Positions 1 to 7,708 of a stretch of 64,000 bases of DNA are shown here, piece after piece (within the stretch, counting starts at the first letter, position 1; each line of letters begins with the position of its first letter). A model generated the notes under the pieces. The model saw only the letters and a program-made list of their open reading frames with translations. It had not been told where the DNA came from and did not search any database. The stretch is from DASUBV01 sp035532295 (GTDB lineage Bacteria; Actinomycetota; Actinomycetes; Streptosporangiales; Streptosporangiaceae): the NCBI GenBank assembly GCA_035532295.1, contig DATKRH010000019.1, positions 18,630 to 82,629 of the forward strand. Direction: 5' to 3'. The translations under genes and the position numbers were made by a program.

Positions 1-171
1 CCTGCCTACGATGACGACGAGGTTGATTGACTTATCCGACTTATCTAACGGCCGGGTCAGGCTGCCCTGAGCCGGCCGTCGGCGATCTTGCCGCGCCTAT
101 TCCGGCATGCTCTACTCAGGTGGGAGCCGATCCCGCAACCGGGTCGCGTTCCTGAGAGCCGGAGGTAAGCG

Positions 172-1716
172 GTGAGTTTCTGGAGTCGCGCGGAAGATGA
201 CCCGAACTGGATCGCTGTCATCGAGGCCGACGGCAACCAGGTCCTGGCGGGCGAACTGCTCAGCCGCTCGAACCAGATCACCAGCGGGCTGCGCGCCGCT
301 GGACTGCGGCCCGGCGACGGTATCGCGGCCCTGCTGCCCAACGGGGCCGCCGCCCTGGAGGTCTACCTGGCGGCGCTGCAGGCCGGCTGGTACCTGACGC
401 CGATCAACTGGCATTTCACCGCCCCCGAGGCCGCCTATATCATCGCCGACTGCGAGGCCAAGGCGCTCTTCGTGCACGAGCGGTTCGCGCAACCCGGGAC
501 GGCCGCGGCGGATCAGGCGGGGCTCGGCGCCGGCCTGCGGTTCAGTTACGGGACGATCCCCGGCTTCACGGCGGTAGAAGACCTGCGCGGCAGCCACTCC
601 GCGGACAGGCCGGCCGACCGGACCGCGGGGACGACCATGCATTACACCTCGGGGACGACCGGGCGGCCCAAGGGGGTGCGCCGGCCGCTGTCGGGGCTGA
701 GCCCCGAGGACGCAGCCGATCTGGGATCGGCGCTGCCGCAGATGTTCGGCGTGACCACCGGACAGCCCAACGTGCACCTGGTGACCTCGCCGATCTATCA
801 CACCGCGGTCACCGTCTTCGGCGGCGGCGCGCTGCACCTGGGCCACACGATCGTGGTCATGGACTCATGGGACGCCGAGCAGGCGCTGGCACTCGTCGAG
901 CGCTACCAGGTAACGAACTCGCACATGGTACCCACCCATTTCAAGCGAATGCTGAGCCTGCCAGGCGAGACCAGGCGCCGCTATGACCTGTCCTCGATGC
1001 AATGGCTCATCCACGCGGCTGCGCCCTGCCCCGTCGGGATCAAGCGAGCGATGCTGGAGTGGTGGGGGCCCTGCGTTTATGAGTACTACGCGGCCACCGA
1101 GGGCGGCGGGACGATCGCCACGCCGCAGGACTGGCTGGAGCGTCCGGGCACGGTCGGGTCAGCGTGGCCGGTCAGCACGGTGATCGTTACCGACGATGAC
1201 GGCGCGTCGTGCCCGCCGGGCGTCCCGGGCACCATCTACATGCGGATGGGCGAGGCCACGACCTTCGAGTACAAAGACGATCCGGCCAAGACGGCCGCGA
1301 GCCGACTCGGGGACCTGTTTACCGTCGGTGACATCGGCTACCTCGACGAGGACGGCTTCCTGTTCCTCTGCGACCGGAAGGCCGACATGATCATCTCGGG
1401 CGGGGCCAACATCTACCCCGCGGAAATCGAGGCCGAGATCATCATGCATCCCAAGGTCGCGGACGTGGCCGTCTTCGGGGTCCCGGACGATGACTGGGGC
1501 GAGCAGGTCAAGGCGGTCGTGCAGCCCGTCCCCGGGGTGGAGCCGGGCGACGACCTAGCCGCCGAGATCCTCGCCTCCCTCGACGGCAGGCTGGCCCGCA
1601 TGAAGTGGCCCAAGTCCATCGACTTCACAGGGGCGCTGCCGCGCGATCCCAGCGGCAAGCTGCTCAAGCGCAACCTCCGCCAGCCCTACTGGCAAGACCA
1701 CAGCAGCGTGATCTAG
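172..1716 (+). CDS. Acyl-CoA synthetase / fatty-acid CoA ligase (AMP-binding, ANL superfamily)
   Basis: 514-residue ANL enzyme, expected to adenylate a carboxylic acid with ATP and transfer the acyl group to CoA in the cytoplasm. The P-loop TSGTTGRPKGV lies at residues 159-169. An acid-binding YYAATEGGG motif is near residue 305. The hinge region with CDRKADMIISGGANIYPAEIE is near 400-420, and the C-terminal catalytic lysine sits in PRDPSGK (K496). Length and motif order are complete. The GTG start is supported by GGAGG at 161-165. Substrate cannot be read from sequence; the form resembles FadD-type enzymes of lipid or steroid breakdown. It runs convergently into a LysR gene with only 22 bp between them. 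Confidence 0.9.
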   Translation: MSFWSRAEDDPNWIAVIEADGNQVLAGELLSRSNQITSGLRAAGLRPGDGIAALLPNGAAALEVYLAALQAGWYLTPINWHFTAPEAAYIIADCEAKALFVHERFAQPGTAAADQAGLGAGLRFSYGTIPGFTAVEDLRGSHSADRPADRTAGTTMHYTSGTTGRPKGVRRPLSGLSPEDAADLGSALPQMFGVTTGQPNVHLVTSPIYHTAVTVFGGGALHLGHTIVVMDSWDAEQALALVERYQVTNSHMVPTHFKRMLSLPGETRRRYDLSSMQWLIHAAAPCPVGIKRAMLEWWGPCVYEYYAATEGGGTIATPQDWLERPGTVGSAWPVSTVIVTDDDGASCPPGVPGTIYMRMGEATTFEYKDDPAKTAASRLGDLFTVGDIGYLDEDGFLFLCDRKADMIISGGANIYPAEIEAEIIMHPKVADVAVFGVPDDDWGEQVKAVVQPVPGVEPGDDLAAEILASLDGRLARMKWPKSIDFTGALPRDPSGKLLKRNLRQPYWQDHSSVI

Positions 1717-1738
1717 CCCAGGCGGCGAGTGGTTCGGG

Positions 1739-2773
1739 TCATCCTCCCGATCCGGGCGAGTGAGCCGAGTTGCTGGTGCTGGCCTCGGCCACCTGGGCGA
1801 GGACGTCGAGCAGTCGCGTGGTCACCGGCGGGTCCGGCGGGTCGCCGTAAGTGACCGCGAAGACCTGTCGGCGGGCGCCCGGCAGCGCAGTGGCTACGAT
1901 CCCCGGGTGCCGGGCGGCGCGCAGGCACAGGCCTGGCAGGGTGGTCACCCCGAGTCCCGCCGCGACGAGCGCCTGGACGGCCACGTAGTCATCGGTGGTG
2001 AAGGCCACGTTCGGCGTGAAGCCGGCCAGCGCGCACTGCCGGATCAGGTAGCTACGGCAGCGCTCGCAGCCGGCGATCCAGCGGTGGCCCGCGAACGCGG
2101 CCAGGTCTGCCGCGGGCGCTCCCTCCAGGAGGTCGGCCTGCGAGCCGTGCCCGGCCCCGCCGTGCCCGCCGTGCCCGGCCCCGCCGGCCCCGCCGTGCCC
2201 GGCCCCGCCGTGCCCGGTGAGGCCCGCGGCCGTGACCAGGTGCACCGGCTCGTCGAGCAGCAAGCGCCCGCGGGTTCCGTCCTCGCCCGCGCTGGGCGGC
2301 GCCGGGTCAATGTCCCGCTGGTAATGCTGGAAGATCAGGGCCACGTCCACGTAGCCGGCCCGGAGCATCCGCAGCGCCTCGGGCGGTTCTGCCTCGGTGA
2401 GCATGAGGTCCAGGCCCGGTGTCTCGGCTTCCAGGCGCGCCGCCGCCGCCGGCACGATTGTGCCGAGCGCGGAGGGGAAGGCGGCCAGCCTGACCCGGCC
2501 TTCGCGGAGTCCCACGTGCGCCGCGAGCTCGGCCTCCGCGGCGTCCAGCCGGCCGATGATCTCCTCGGCCCGCTCAGCCAGCAGCCGTCCGGCGTCGGTC
2601 AGCCGCACGCCCCGCCCCGCCCGCTGCAGCAGCCGGGCCCCGGTCTCGGCCTCGAGCCGGGCAATGTGATGGCTGATCGAGGGCTGGGCGTAGTTCAGCG
2701 CGCGGGCGGCGGCGGTAACCGAGCCGTGTCGCGCCACGGCCACCAGCACGCGGAGCCTGATCACGTCCAGCAT
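1739..2773 (-). CDS. LysR-family transcriptional regulator with His/Gly-rich insert
   Basis: The N-terminal winged helix-turn-helix (residues 1-60, AARALNYAQPSISHHIARLE) is typical of LysR, followed by a substrate-binding domain to about residue 330. The effector domain is interrupted near residues 185-205 by a low-complexity run of GHGGAG-type repeats. At DNA level this is a CCGTGCCCGGCCCCG-like tandem repeat at about 2140-2216, probably a loop expansion. It lies 112 bp downstream of the agmatinase-family gene on the same strand. A palindrome 11 bp upstream of the ATG is a likely autoregulatory site. The inducer is unknown. Confidence 0.88.
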   Translation of the reverse strand: MLDVIRLRVLVAVARHGSVTAAARALNYAQPSISHHIARLEAETGARLLQRAGRGVRLTDAGRLLAERAEEIIGRLDAAEAELAAHVGLREGRVRLAAFPSALGTIVPAAAARLEAETPGLDLMLTEAEPPEALRMLRAGYVDVALIFQHYQRDIDPAPPSAGEDGTRGRLLLDEPVHLVTAAGLTGHGGAGHGGAGGAGHGGHGGAGHGSQADLLEGAPAADLAAFAGHRWIAGCERCRSYLIRQCALAGFTPNVAFTTDDYVAVQALVAAGLGVTTLPGLCLRAARHPGIVATALPGARRQVFAVTYGDPPDPPVTTRLLDVLAQVAEASTSNSAHSPGSGG

Positions 2774-2783
2774 CTAACAACTA

Positions 2784-2804
2784 TAGATCGTCTCGATCGA
2801 TCTA
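2784..2804. promoter_or_regulatory. Inverted repeat upstream of LysR gene (candidate LysR box)
   Basis: TAGATCG - 7 nt - CGATCTA, a perfect 7-bp inverted repeat just upstream of the LysR start at 2773. LysR proteins commonly bind such dyads to autoregulate. Function is inferred from position and symmetry only. Confidence 0.45.
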
Positions 2805-2884
2805 CGCGGCAGGCACTTGTGCGCCTATCTGACGGCGTTACCGTGGGACCATGCGCCGCCGCGGCGCTCAGCCCGGCCCAGCGC

Positions 2885-3931
2885 TCAGCCCGCCGCAGGC
2901 GGCTCCCTGCCCTCCAGCAGCGGCGACTCCGGCCGCCGCGGCGCTGGCTCGCCCGAGCTTTCCGCGCGCAGCCGCCTGCGCCGCCAGGCGATGCCCGAGA
3001 GCGCTTCGAGCACCACCCGGTTCGCCAGGTAGGCGGTGATTTCCGCGTGGTCATAAGGGGGTGCCACCTCGACGACGTCGACCCCCGCCACTGGCAGCTC
3101 CATCGCGATCCGCCGAACCGCGTCCAGCAACTGACGTCCCGTCAGGCCGCCCGGCTCGGGCGTCCCCGTGCCCGGCGCCATGCCAGGATCCACGACATCC
3201 ACATCTACCGACAGGAACACCCCGTCGCACTCGTCGGTCGCGATGGCGAAGGCCTCGGTCAGGCACTGATCCAGGCCCCGCGTCACCACCTCGGTCATCT
3301 CGAAGCTGCGCATGTGCTGGCCGGCCATCCAGGCCAGCGTCTCGGGCTCCGGCCAGTAGCCCCGCAGCCCCACCTGCAAGAACCTGTCGCCGCGCACCGC
3401 TCCCGACTCGATCAGCCGACGCATCGGCGTGCCGTGCCCATGCAGCGCCCCGAACTGGGTGTCACCAGTATCGGCATGCGCATCGAAGTGGATCATCGAC
3501 AACCGCCCCCAGCCGATGTGCCGCGCCACGCCGGTAGCGTCAGGGAGCGCGACCGTGTGATCCCCGCCCAGGATCACCGGGATGGCCCCGCCCGCGCTGG
3601 CCGTCCGCACCGCATCCTCCAGCCGGCGCAGGGACAGCTCGGTGTCACCCGACGGCATCTCCACGTCACCCGCGTCCGCCACCCGCATCTCCAGCAGCGG
3701 ATCCACGCCGAGGGCCAGGTGCGGCCGGGACCCGTCGTGCGGCAGGTAGTCGCAGAACCGGATGGCCTGCGGGCCGAACCGGGCGCCCGGCCGGTGTGAC
3801 GTCCCGCCGTCGAAGGGCGCGCCGATGATCATGATGTCGGTGCCCGCCCAGGACTGCGGATCCGCCAGATCGGCCTTGGGCACGCCCAGGAACGTGGCAT
3901 CCGGCCCGTACATCCCGCCCAGTCGCGCCAT
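2885..3931 (-). CDS. Agmatinase/arginase-family ureohydrolase
   Basis: 348-residue manganese ureohydrolase that should hydrolyse a guanidino compound (agmatine, guanidinobutyrate or similar) to urea plus amine. All metal-binding motifs are present: GGDHT (residues 122-126), DAHAD (150-154) and SVDVDVVDP (241-249). I chose ATG 3931 because GGAGGGTGGAG lies just upstream; a GTG at 3940 is the alternative. A 16-bp direct repeat precedes it (about 3941-3972). The C-terminal 30 residues are Arg/Pro rich and unlike the family core. Substrate is uncertain. An arginine deiminase lies elsewhere in the window (24082-25299). Confidence 0.88.
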   Translation of the reverse strand: MARLGGMYGPDATFLGVPKADLADPQSWAGTDIMIIGAPFDGGTSHRPGARFGPQAIRFCDYLPHDGSRPHLALGVDPLLEMRVADAGDVEMPSGDTELSLRRLEDAVRTASAGGAIPVILGGDHTVALPDATGVARHIGWGRLSMIHFDAHADTGDTQFGALHGHGTPMRRLIESGAVRGDRFLQVGLRGYWPEPETLAWMAGQHMRSFEMTEVVTRGLDQCLTEAFAIATDECDGVFLSVDVDVVDPGMAPGTGTPEPGGLTGRQLLDAVRRIAMELPVAGVDVVEVAPPYDHAEITAYLANRVVLEALSGIAWRRRRLRAESSGEPAPRRPESPLLEGREPPAAG

Positions 3932-4049
3932 CAGCTCCACCCTCCGTCAGCTCAGCCCTCCGTCGGCTCAGTCCAGGTGCCCGACGATAGCGCGGCCCGG
4001 CGCCGCCCCGCCTGAGTGAAGCGGCGCCGGGCCCTTGACGGCCGCCGGC

Positions 4050-4196
4050 CGCGCGGGGATCGGTGGTGCCGAAGTTGTCACTGGCCGGGGCGCCGAACCG
4101 GGTCCAGAGCGTGATCAGGCAGGCCAGCCCGGCCAGCCACGCCACCGCGGTGATCCAGCGGTGCCGGTAACAGGCCAGCCCGATCCGGCCCAGCAC
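4050..4196 (-). pseudogene. 5' relic of an MMPL/RND-family transporter
   Basis: A minus-strand frame opening at 4196 reads MLGRIGLACYRHRWITAVAW and continues LAGLACLITLWTRFGAP..DNFGTTDP, which matches the extreme N-terminus and first membrane helix of actinobacterial MMPL transporters (normally 700 or more residues). After about 48 residues the similarity ends and the frame runs out of phase over the agmatinase-family gene. No further MMPL sequence follows, so this is a truncated remnant. Confidence 0.6.
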
Positions 4197-4509
4197 CCTG
4201 AGCGGCTCGGTGACTCAGAGTGGCCCGGCGCGCCGAGTCTGCCAGGTGGTCCATTCTGCGGACGGGCTGACGGATACGCCTTGGAAGTTCAGCTCCTGCA
4301 AGCCACGGGAGGGTTGATGCCCTCTAGCCTCGTCAGCGGGCCGGGCACCGCGTCGGGCGGCAGGAGGCAGTTCGCCAGGCCGCTACTCGCTGCGTCGTAC
4401 TCCCGGTGGCATAGCGTCTGCGCTCGCCAGGGCGCCTGAGCCTGCGGTCGCCGTTATCCGGGCTTTCGGCCTGCCTAAAACGTGACTTACAGACCGCCAA
4501 AACTCAGTT

Positions 4510-4568
4510 GTTCATGATCACGGGGGTTTCTCAGTCACATCGACTGAAAAACCCCCGTGATCATGAAC
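4510..4568. repeat. Long perfect hairpin (20-bp arms)
   Basis: Perfect 20-bp inverted arms at 4510-4529 and 4549-4568 (GTTCATGATCACGGGGGTTT and its complement). A second nested 6-bp stem (TCAGTC/GACTGA, 4531-4536 and 4542-4547) lies in the loop. It sits between two pseudogene fragments and is much stronger than an ordinary terminator. It could be a bidirectional terminator, a REP/MITE-like element or a relic of either. Confidence 0.85.
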
Positions 4569-4592
4569 GGAGGTGGCGGCAGCCGGGGCGCG

Positions 4593-4634
4593 ATGGGGCG
4601 AGCGGGATGGGGCGAGCGGGATGGGGCGAGCGGG
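4593..4634. repeat. 14-bp tandem repeat, 3 copies
   Basis: Three exact copies of ATGGGGCGAGCGGG in the degraded region downstream of the LuxR relic. No coding role is apparent. Confidence 0.9.
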
Positions 4635-4654
4635 ATGGGGGTGGCACGTAGGTC

Positions 4655-4880
4655 CGCGAGAGCAGGGGGCGGCCAGGCCGCTGGCGTAGGCGATCACGAC
4701 TGGCTGGGCCCGGTCGCGCGCGGCCAGCTTGGTCATCGCCCGGCTGACGTGGGTCTTGGGGGTCAGCGGGCTGAGGACGAGTTCCACGGCGATCTCGTCG
4801 TTGGACAGGCCGGCGGCGACAGTCCGACCACTTCCCGCCCGCGCTCGGTCAGGGTGGCCACCGCCGGCGAGGGCGCCGGC
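4655..4880 (-). pseudogene. Frameshifted C-terminal relic of a LuxR/NarL response regulator
   Basis: On the minus strand one frame gives VATLTERGREVVG. The next frame gives AGLSNDEIAVELVLSPLTPK followed by THVSRAMTKLAARDRAQPVV and IAYASGLA. Together these form the classic LuxR helix-turn-helix C-terminus. The two halves are separated by a frameshift near 4810-4825, and no receiver domain is left upstream. It is a decayed regulator, perhaps once paired with the MMPL gene whose relic lies nearby. Confidence 0.65.
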
Positions 4881-4918
4881 CGCTGGCCGGGCCGGGCGGG
4901 AATGGCAGGATCTAAGGC

Positions 4919-4962
4919 CAGGAAGCGGCGGGCTGCCGGGCAGGAAGCGGCGGGCTGCCGGG
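4919..4962. repeat. 22-bp direct tandem repeat before the Lrp/AsnC gene
   Basis: Two exact adjacent copies of a 22-bp unit (CAGGAAGCGGCGGGCTGCCG + GG) end 15 bp before the Lrp-type start codon. The third partial copy (CAGGAGGA) supplies the ribosome binding site. It could be an operator duplication or simple slippage. Confidence 0.85.
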
Positions 4963-4977
4963 CAGGAGGAGCGGCTG

Positions 4978-5442
4978 ATGACGTTCGACGAGCTGGACCG
5001 GCGGATAGTCGCCGCGCTCGTGGATGACGCCCGGGCGACCTACGCGGAGGTGGGGGCCCAGGTCGGGCTGTCGGCGCCCGCCGTCAAGCGGCGCGTCGAC
5101 CGGCTGCGGGCATCGGGCGCGATTACCGGGTTCTCGGCCCGCGTCGACCCGACCGCGCTGGGCTGGACTACCGAGGCCTACGTGGAACTGTTCTGCCGCG
5201 GCCGGACCTCCCCGGCGGACATCGCCGCGGCGGTCGGGAAGCACCCCGAGGTCACCGACGCCTGCACGGTGACCGGCGAGGCGGACGCGCTGCTGCACAT
5301 CAGGGCGGCCGACGTCCGGCACTTCGAGCGGGTGATGGAGCGCATCGGCGCGGAGCCGTTCGTGGTCCGGACACGCAGTGTCATCGTGCTGTCCAGACTC
5401 GTGAACAGGCCGGACATGCTGCCGCCGGAAGCTGGCCGGTAG
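4978..5442 (+). CDS. Lrp/AsnC-family transcriptional regulator
   Basis: 154 residues, the standard size. The AsnC-type helix-turn-helix is at residues 4-60 (LDRRIVAALVDDARATYAEV). A RAM/ligand-binding domain follows from about 70 to 145 with DACTVTGEADALLHI. ATG 4978 is chosen because GGAGGA lies 8 bp upstream; longer in-frame extensions run into non-coding repeats. Such proteins sense amino acids and regulate their transport or breakdown. The target is unknown; the codirectional genes downstream are a small membrane protein and a KimA-like carrier. Confidence 0.9.
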   Translation: MTFDELDRRIVAALVDDARATYAEVGAQVGLSAPAVKRRVDRLRASGAITGFSARVDPTALGWTTEAYVELFCRGRTSPADIAAAVGKHPEVTDACTVTGEADALLHIRAADVRHFERVMERIGAEPFVVRTRSVIVLSRLVNRPDMLPPEAGR

Positions 5443-5524
5443 CAGCCTGCCCATCTGGACGTTTTCGCCTGCTTCTGCGCCGACCGGCCGGTTCCGGCGT
5501 GCCCTTTCCGCTACAGTCGTGGCC

Positions 5525-5773
5525 ATGGCAGAGCGTGACGTTGATCCCGCGGGCAGTGCCGGGCGGCCGCTGACCACCGGCGAGTTCCGCGTCGCCCCCG
5601 ACGCGTCAGCGAATACCTCGCAGTTTCAGGCGTTTGCCAGCCGGCAGGCGACCGACTCCGAGGCCCCCTGGGACATGAAGGCACCCGGCCGCAACGTGGG
5701 ACGCCTGGCCGGGATCGTGGTGCTCGTCGCCGTCGTGCTGGCCGTTATCGCGCTCCTCGTGGTGAAGCTCTAG
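5525..5773 (+). CDS. Small single-pass membrane protein, unknown function
   Basis: 82-84 residues with one C-terminal hydrophobic helix (LAGIVVLVAVVLAVIALLVV) and a short polar N-terminus. Starts are possible at GTG 5519 or ATG 5525. It ends about 50 bp before the KimA-like transporter and could be cotranscribed with it. I do not recognise a family. Confidence 0.6.
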   Translation: MAERDVDPAGSAGRPLTTGEFRVAPDASANTSQFQAFASRQATDSEAPWDMKAPGRNVGRLAGIVVLVAVVLAVIALLVVKL

Positions 5774-5824
5774 CCCAGCGCGCCGGCCAGTCGGTGCGCA
5801 GCGGCTGTGCTTGTATTAGCGGTC

Positions 5825-7708
5825 ATGAGCGCTGGCCCGGCGGCGGGCGAGGACGCGGCGCAGGAGAGTCACCGGCTCACCGCGCTGGAGGGCCTGGCGG
5901 CGCTGTCCCTGGATGCGCTGTCCTCCGTGGCGTACGGCCCTGAAGCCATCGTCATTGTGCTGGCGGCGGCCGGTGCGGCCGGCCTGAGCTACACCCTGCC
6001 CGTCACCGGGGCGATCGTGGTGCTCCTCGCCGTCCTGGTGATCTCCTACCGGCAGGTCATCGAGGCATTTCCCGGCGGCGGCGGCGCGTACGCGGTCGCG
6101 CGCACGCACCTGGGCACCATGCCGAGCCTGGTGGCGGCCGGCTCCCTGGTGGTCGACTACGTGCTGAACGCGGCCGTCGGCGTATCGGCCGGGGTCCAGG
6201 CGCTGGTCGCGGCGTTCCCGGGGCTCTACGGCGGCCGGGTCCTCATCTGCCTGCTGATTCTCGCGGGCATCACGGCCGCCAACCTGTGGGGCGCCGCCGA
6301 CTCCGCGCGGCTGTTCATCGCGCCTACGGTCATCTTCATCGTCGCCATCTACGCGGTCATCATCGGCGGGCTGCTGCGCTCGCACCCGGCGGTGGCCCTG
6401 TCGCACAGCACACCGTCGGCCACCGAGACCGTCGGCGTCCTGCTGCTGCTGCGTGCCTTCGCCTCCGGCTGCTCGGCGCTGACCGGCGTCGAGGCGATCG
6501 CCAACGCCGTGCCCTCGTTCCGCCAGCCGCGGGCCCGCCGGGCCCAGCACACCGAGATGTGGCTGGGGATACTGCTCGGCTCGATGCTGATCGGCCTGGC
6601 CATCCTGATCCGCAAGTTTCAGGTCACCCCGACGCACACCGAGACGGTGCTCGCCGAGCTGACGGCCGCTTCGCTCGGGCACAACTTCGTGTTCTACGCC
6701 ATTCAGATGATCACCACGGTGCTGCTGGCCCTCGCCGCGAACACCTCGTTCGGCGGCCTGCCCGTCCTGGCCTCGCTGCTCGCCACCGACAACTTCCTGC
6801 CGCACCTGTTCTTTCTCAAGGCCGACCGGCAGGTGCACCGGTACGGCATCGGAGTGCTGGCCGCCGCCGCCGCCATCCTGCTCGTGGTGTCCCGGGGCGA
6901 CACCCAGGCGCTGGTCCCGTTGTTCGCCATCGGCGTCTTCGTCGGGTTCACGCTGTCGCAGATCGGGATGGTGCGGCACTGGCACCAGCAGCATGGACCG
7001 AGCTGGGCGCGGCACGCCGTCATCAACGGCGTCGGGGCCGTGTTCACCACGGTCGCACTGGCGATCGAGCTGTTCAGCAAGTTCCTGGAAGGCGCCTGGC
7101 TGGTGGTTATCGTGGTGCCGCTGCTGGTGCTGATGTTCAGCCGGATCAACATCACCTACCGGCGGATCGGCGGCTACCTGCAGCTGGGCCGGATGCCGCC
7201 GCGGCCGCACCGGCAACGGTCACTGGTCGTGGTGCCGGTGGGCGCGTTGTCGCTGCTGACCGAGGAGGGGATCTCGGCGGCCCTCTCGCTCGGCGACGAG
7301 GTCCGGGCCGTGACCGTCAGCTATACCGACCAGGCGGACGAGCAGGCGCAGGCCGACTTCCGGGAGTGCTGGCAGCAATGGCATCCTGACGTGCCGCTGA
7401 TCACGCTGGTCAGTCGGCACCGCGCGCTGGGGCCGCCGATCGTCGACTATCTGCGCGAACTGGAGCGAGCTGACCAGTCCCGTCGGCTCGTCGTCGTGAT
7501 CCCGGAGGTTCAGCCCGCGCGAGCATGGCTGCGGGTGCTGTTCAACCGGCGCGGCGCGGTCCTGGACCGGGCGATCCGGCGCGGCGCCACCGACGTGGTG
7601 ATCTGCCGGCTGCGGTTCCGGCTCTCGGCCCTCGCCGGCCAGCCCGGCGATCGGTCGTCATCGGACCCCCCGCACTCTCCGCAGGCCGCGCCGCCCCCTG
7701 GTCAGTAG
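5825..7708 (+). CDS. KimA/KUP-like APC-superfamily permease (probable K+ importer)
   Basis: About 628 residues with some 12 hydrophobic segments followed by a C-terminal cytoplasmic region of about 170 residues. The N-terminus (LSLDALSSVAYGPEA, SYRQVIEAFPGGGGAYAV, VVDYVLNAAVGVSAG) and the segment LLLRAFASGCSALTGVEAIA match, from memory, the Bacillus KimA (YdaO) potassium importer better than amino-acid permeases. The Kdp system lies about 2.6 kb away, which suits a K+ role. An amino-acid permease remains possible. No c-di-AMP riboswitch fits in the 50-bp leader. It overlaps the next, convergent gene by 7 bp. Confidence 0.75.
   Translation: MSAGPAAGEDAAQESHRLTALEGLAALSLDALSSVAYGPEAIVIVLAAAGAAGLSYTLPVTGAIVVLLAVLVISYRQVIEAFPGGGGAYAVARTHLGTMPSLVAAGSLVVDYVLNAAVGVSAGVQALVAAFPGLYGGRVLICLLILAGITAANLWGAADSARLFIAPTVIFIVAIYAVIIGGLLRSHPAVALSHSTPSATETVGVLLLLRAFASGCSALTGVEAIANAVPSFRQPRARRAQHTEMWLGILLGSMLIGLAILIRKFQVTPTHTETVLAELTAASLGHNFVFYAIQMITTVLLALAANTSFGGLPVLASLLATDNFLPHLFFLKADRQVHRYGIGVLAAAAAILLVVSRGDTQALVPLFAIGVFVGFTLSQIGMVRHWHQQHGPSWARHAVINGVGAVFTTVALAIELFSKFLEGAWLVVIVVPLLVLMFSRINITYRRIGGYLQLGRMPPRPHRQRSLVVVPVGALSLLTEEGISAALSLGDEVRAVTVSYTDQADEQAQADFRECWQQWHPDVPLITLVSRHRALGPPIVDYLRELERADQSRRLVVVIPEVQPARAWLRVLFNRRGAVLDRAIRRGATDVVICRLRFRLSALAGQPGDRSSSDPPHSPQAAPPPGQ

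Noticed and set aside
1760..3799. 679-residue plus-strand ORF over the LysR and agmatinase-family genes
   Set aside because: Shadow of two well-supported minus-strand genes.
4729..4977. N-terminal extension of the Lrp/AsnC protein
   Set aside because: It covers the LuxR relic and tandem repeats in an unrelated frame; ATG 4978 has a good ribosome site and family-correct length.
5774..5824. c-di-AMP (ydaO) riboswitch upstream of the KimA-like gene
   Set aside because: The gap is about 50 bp, far too short for the aptamer, and no conserved core is visible.
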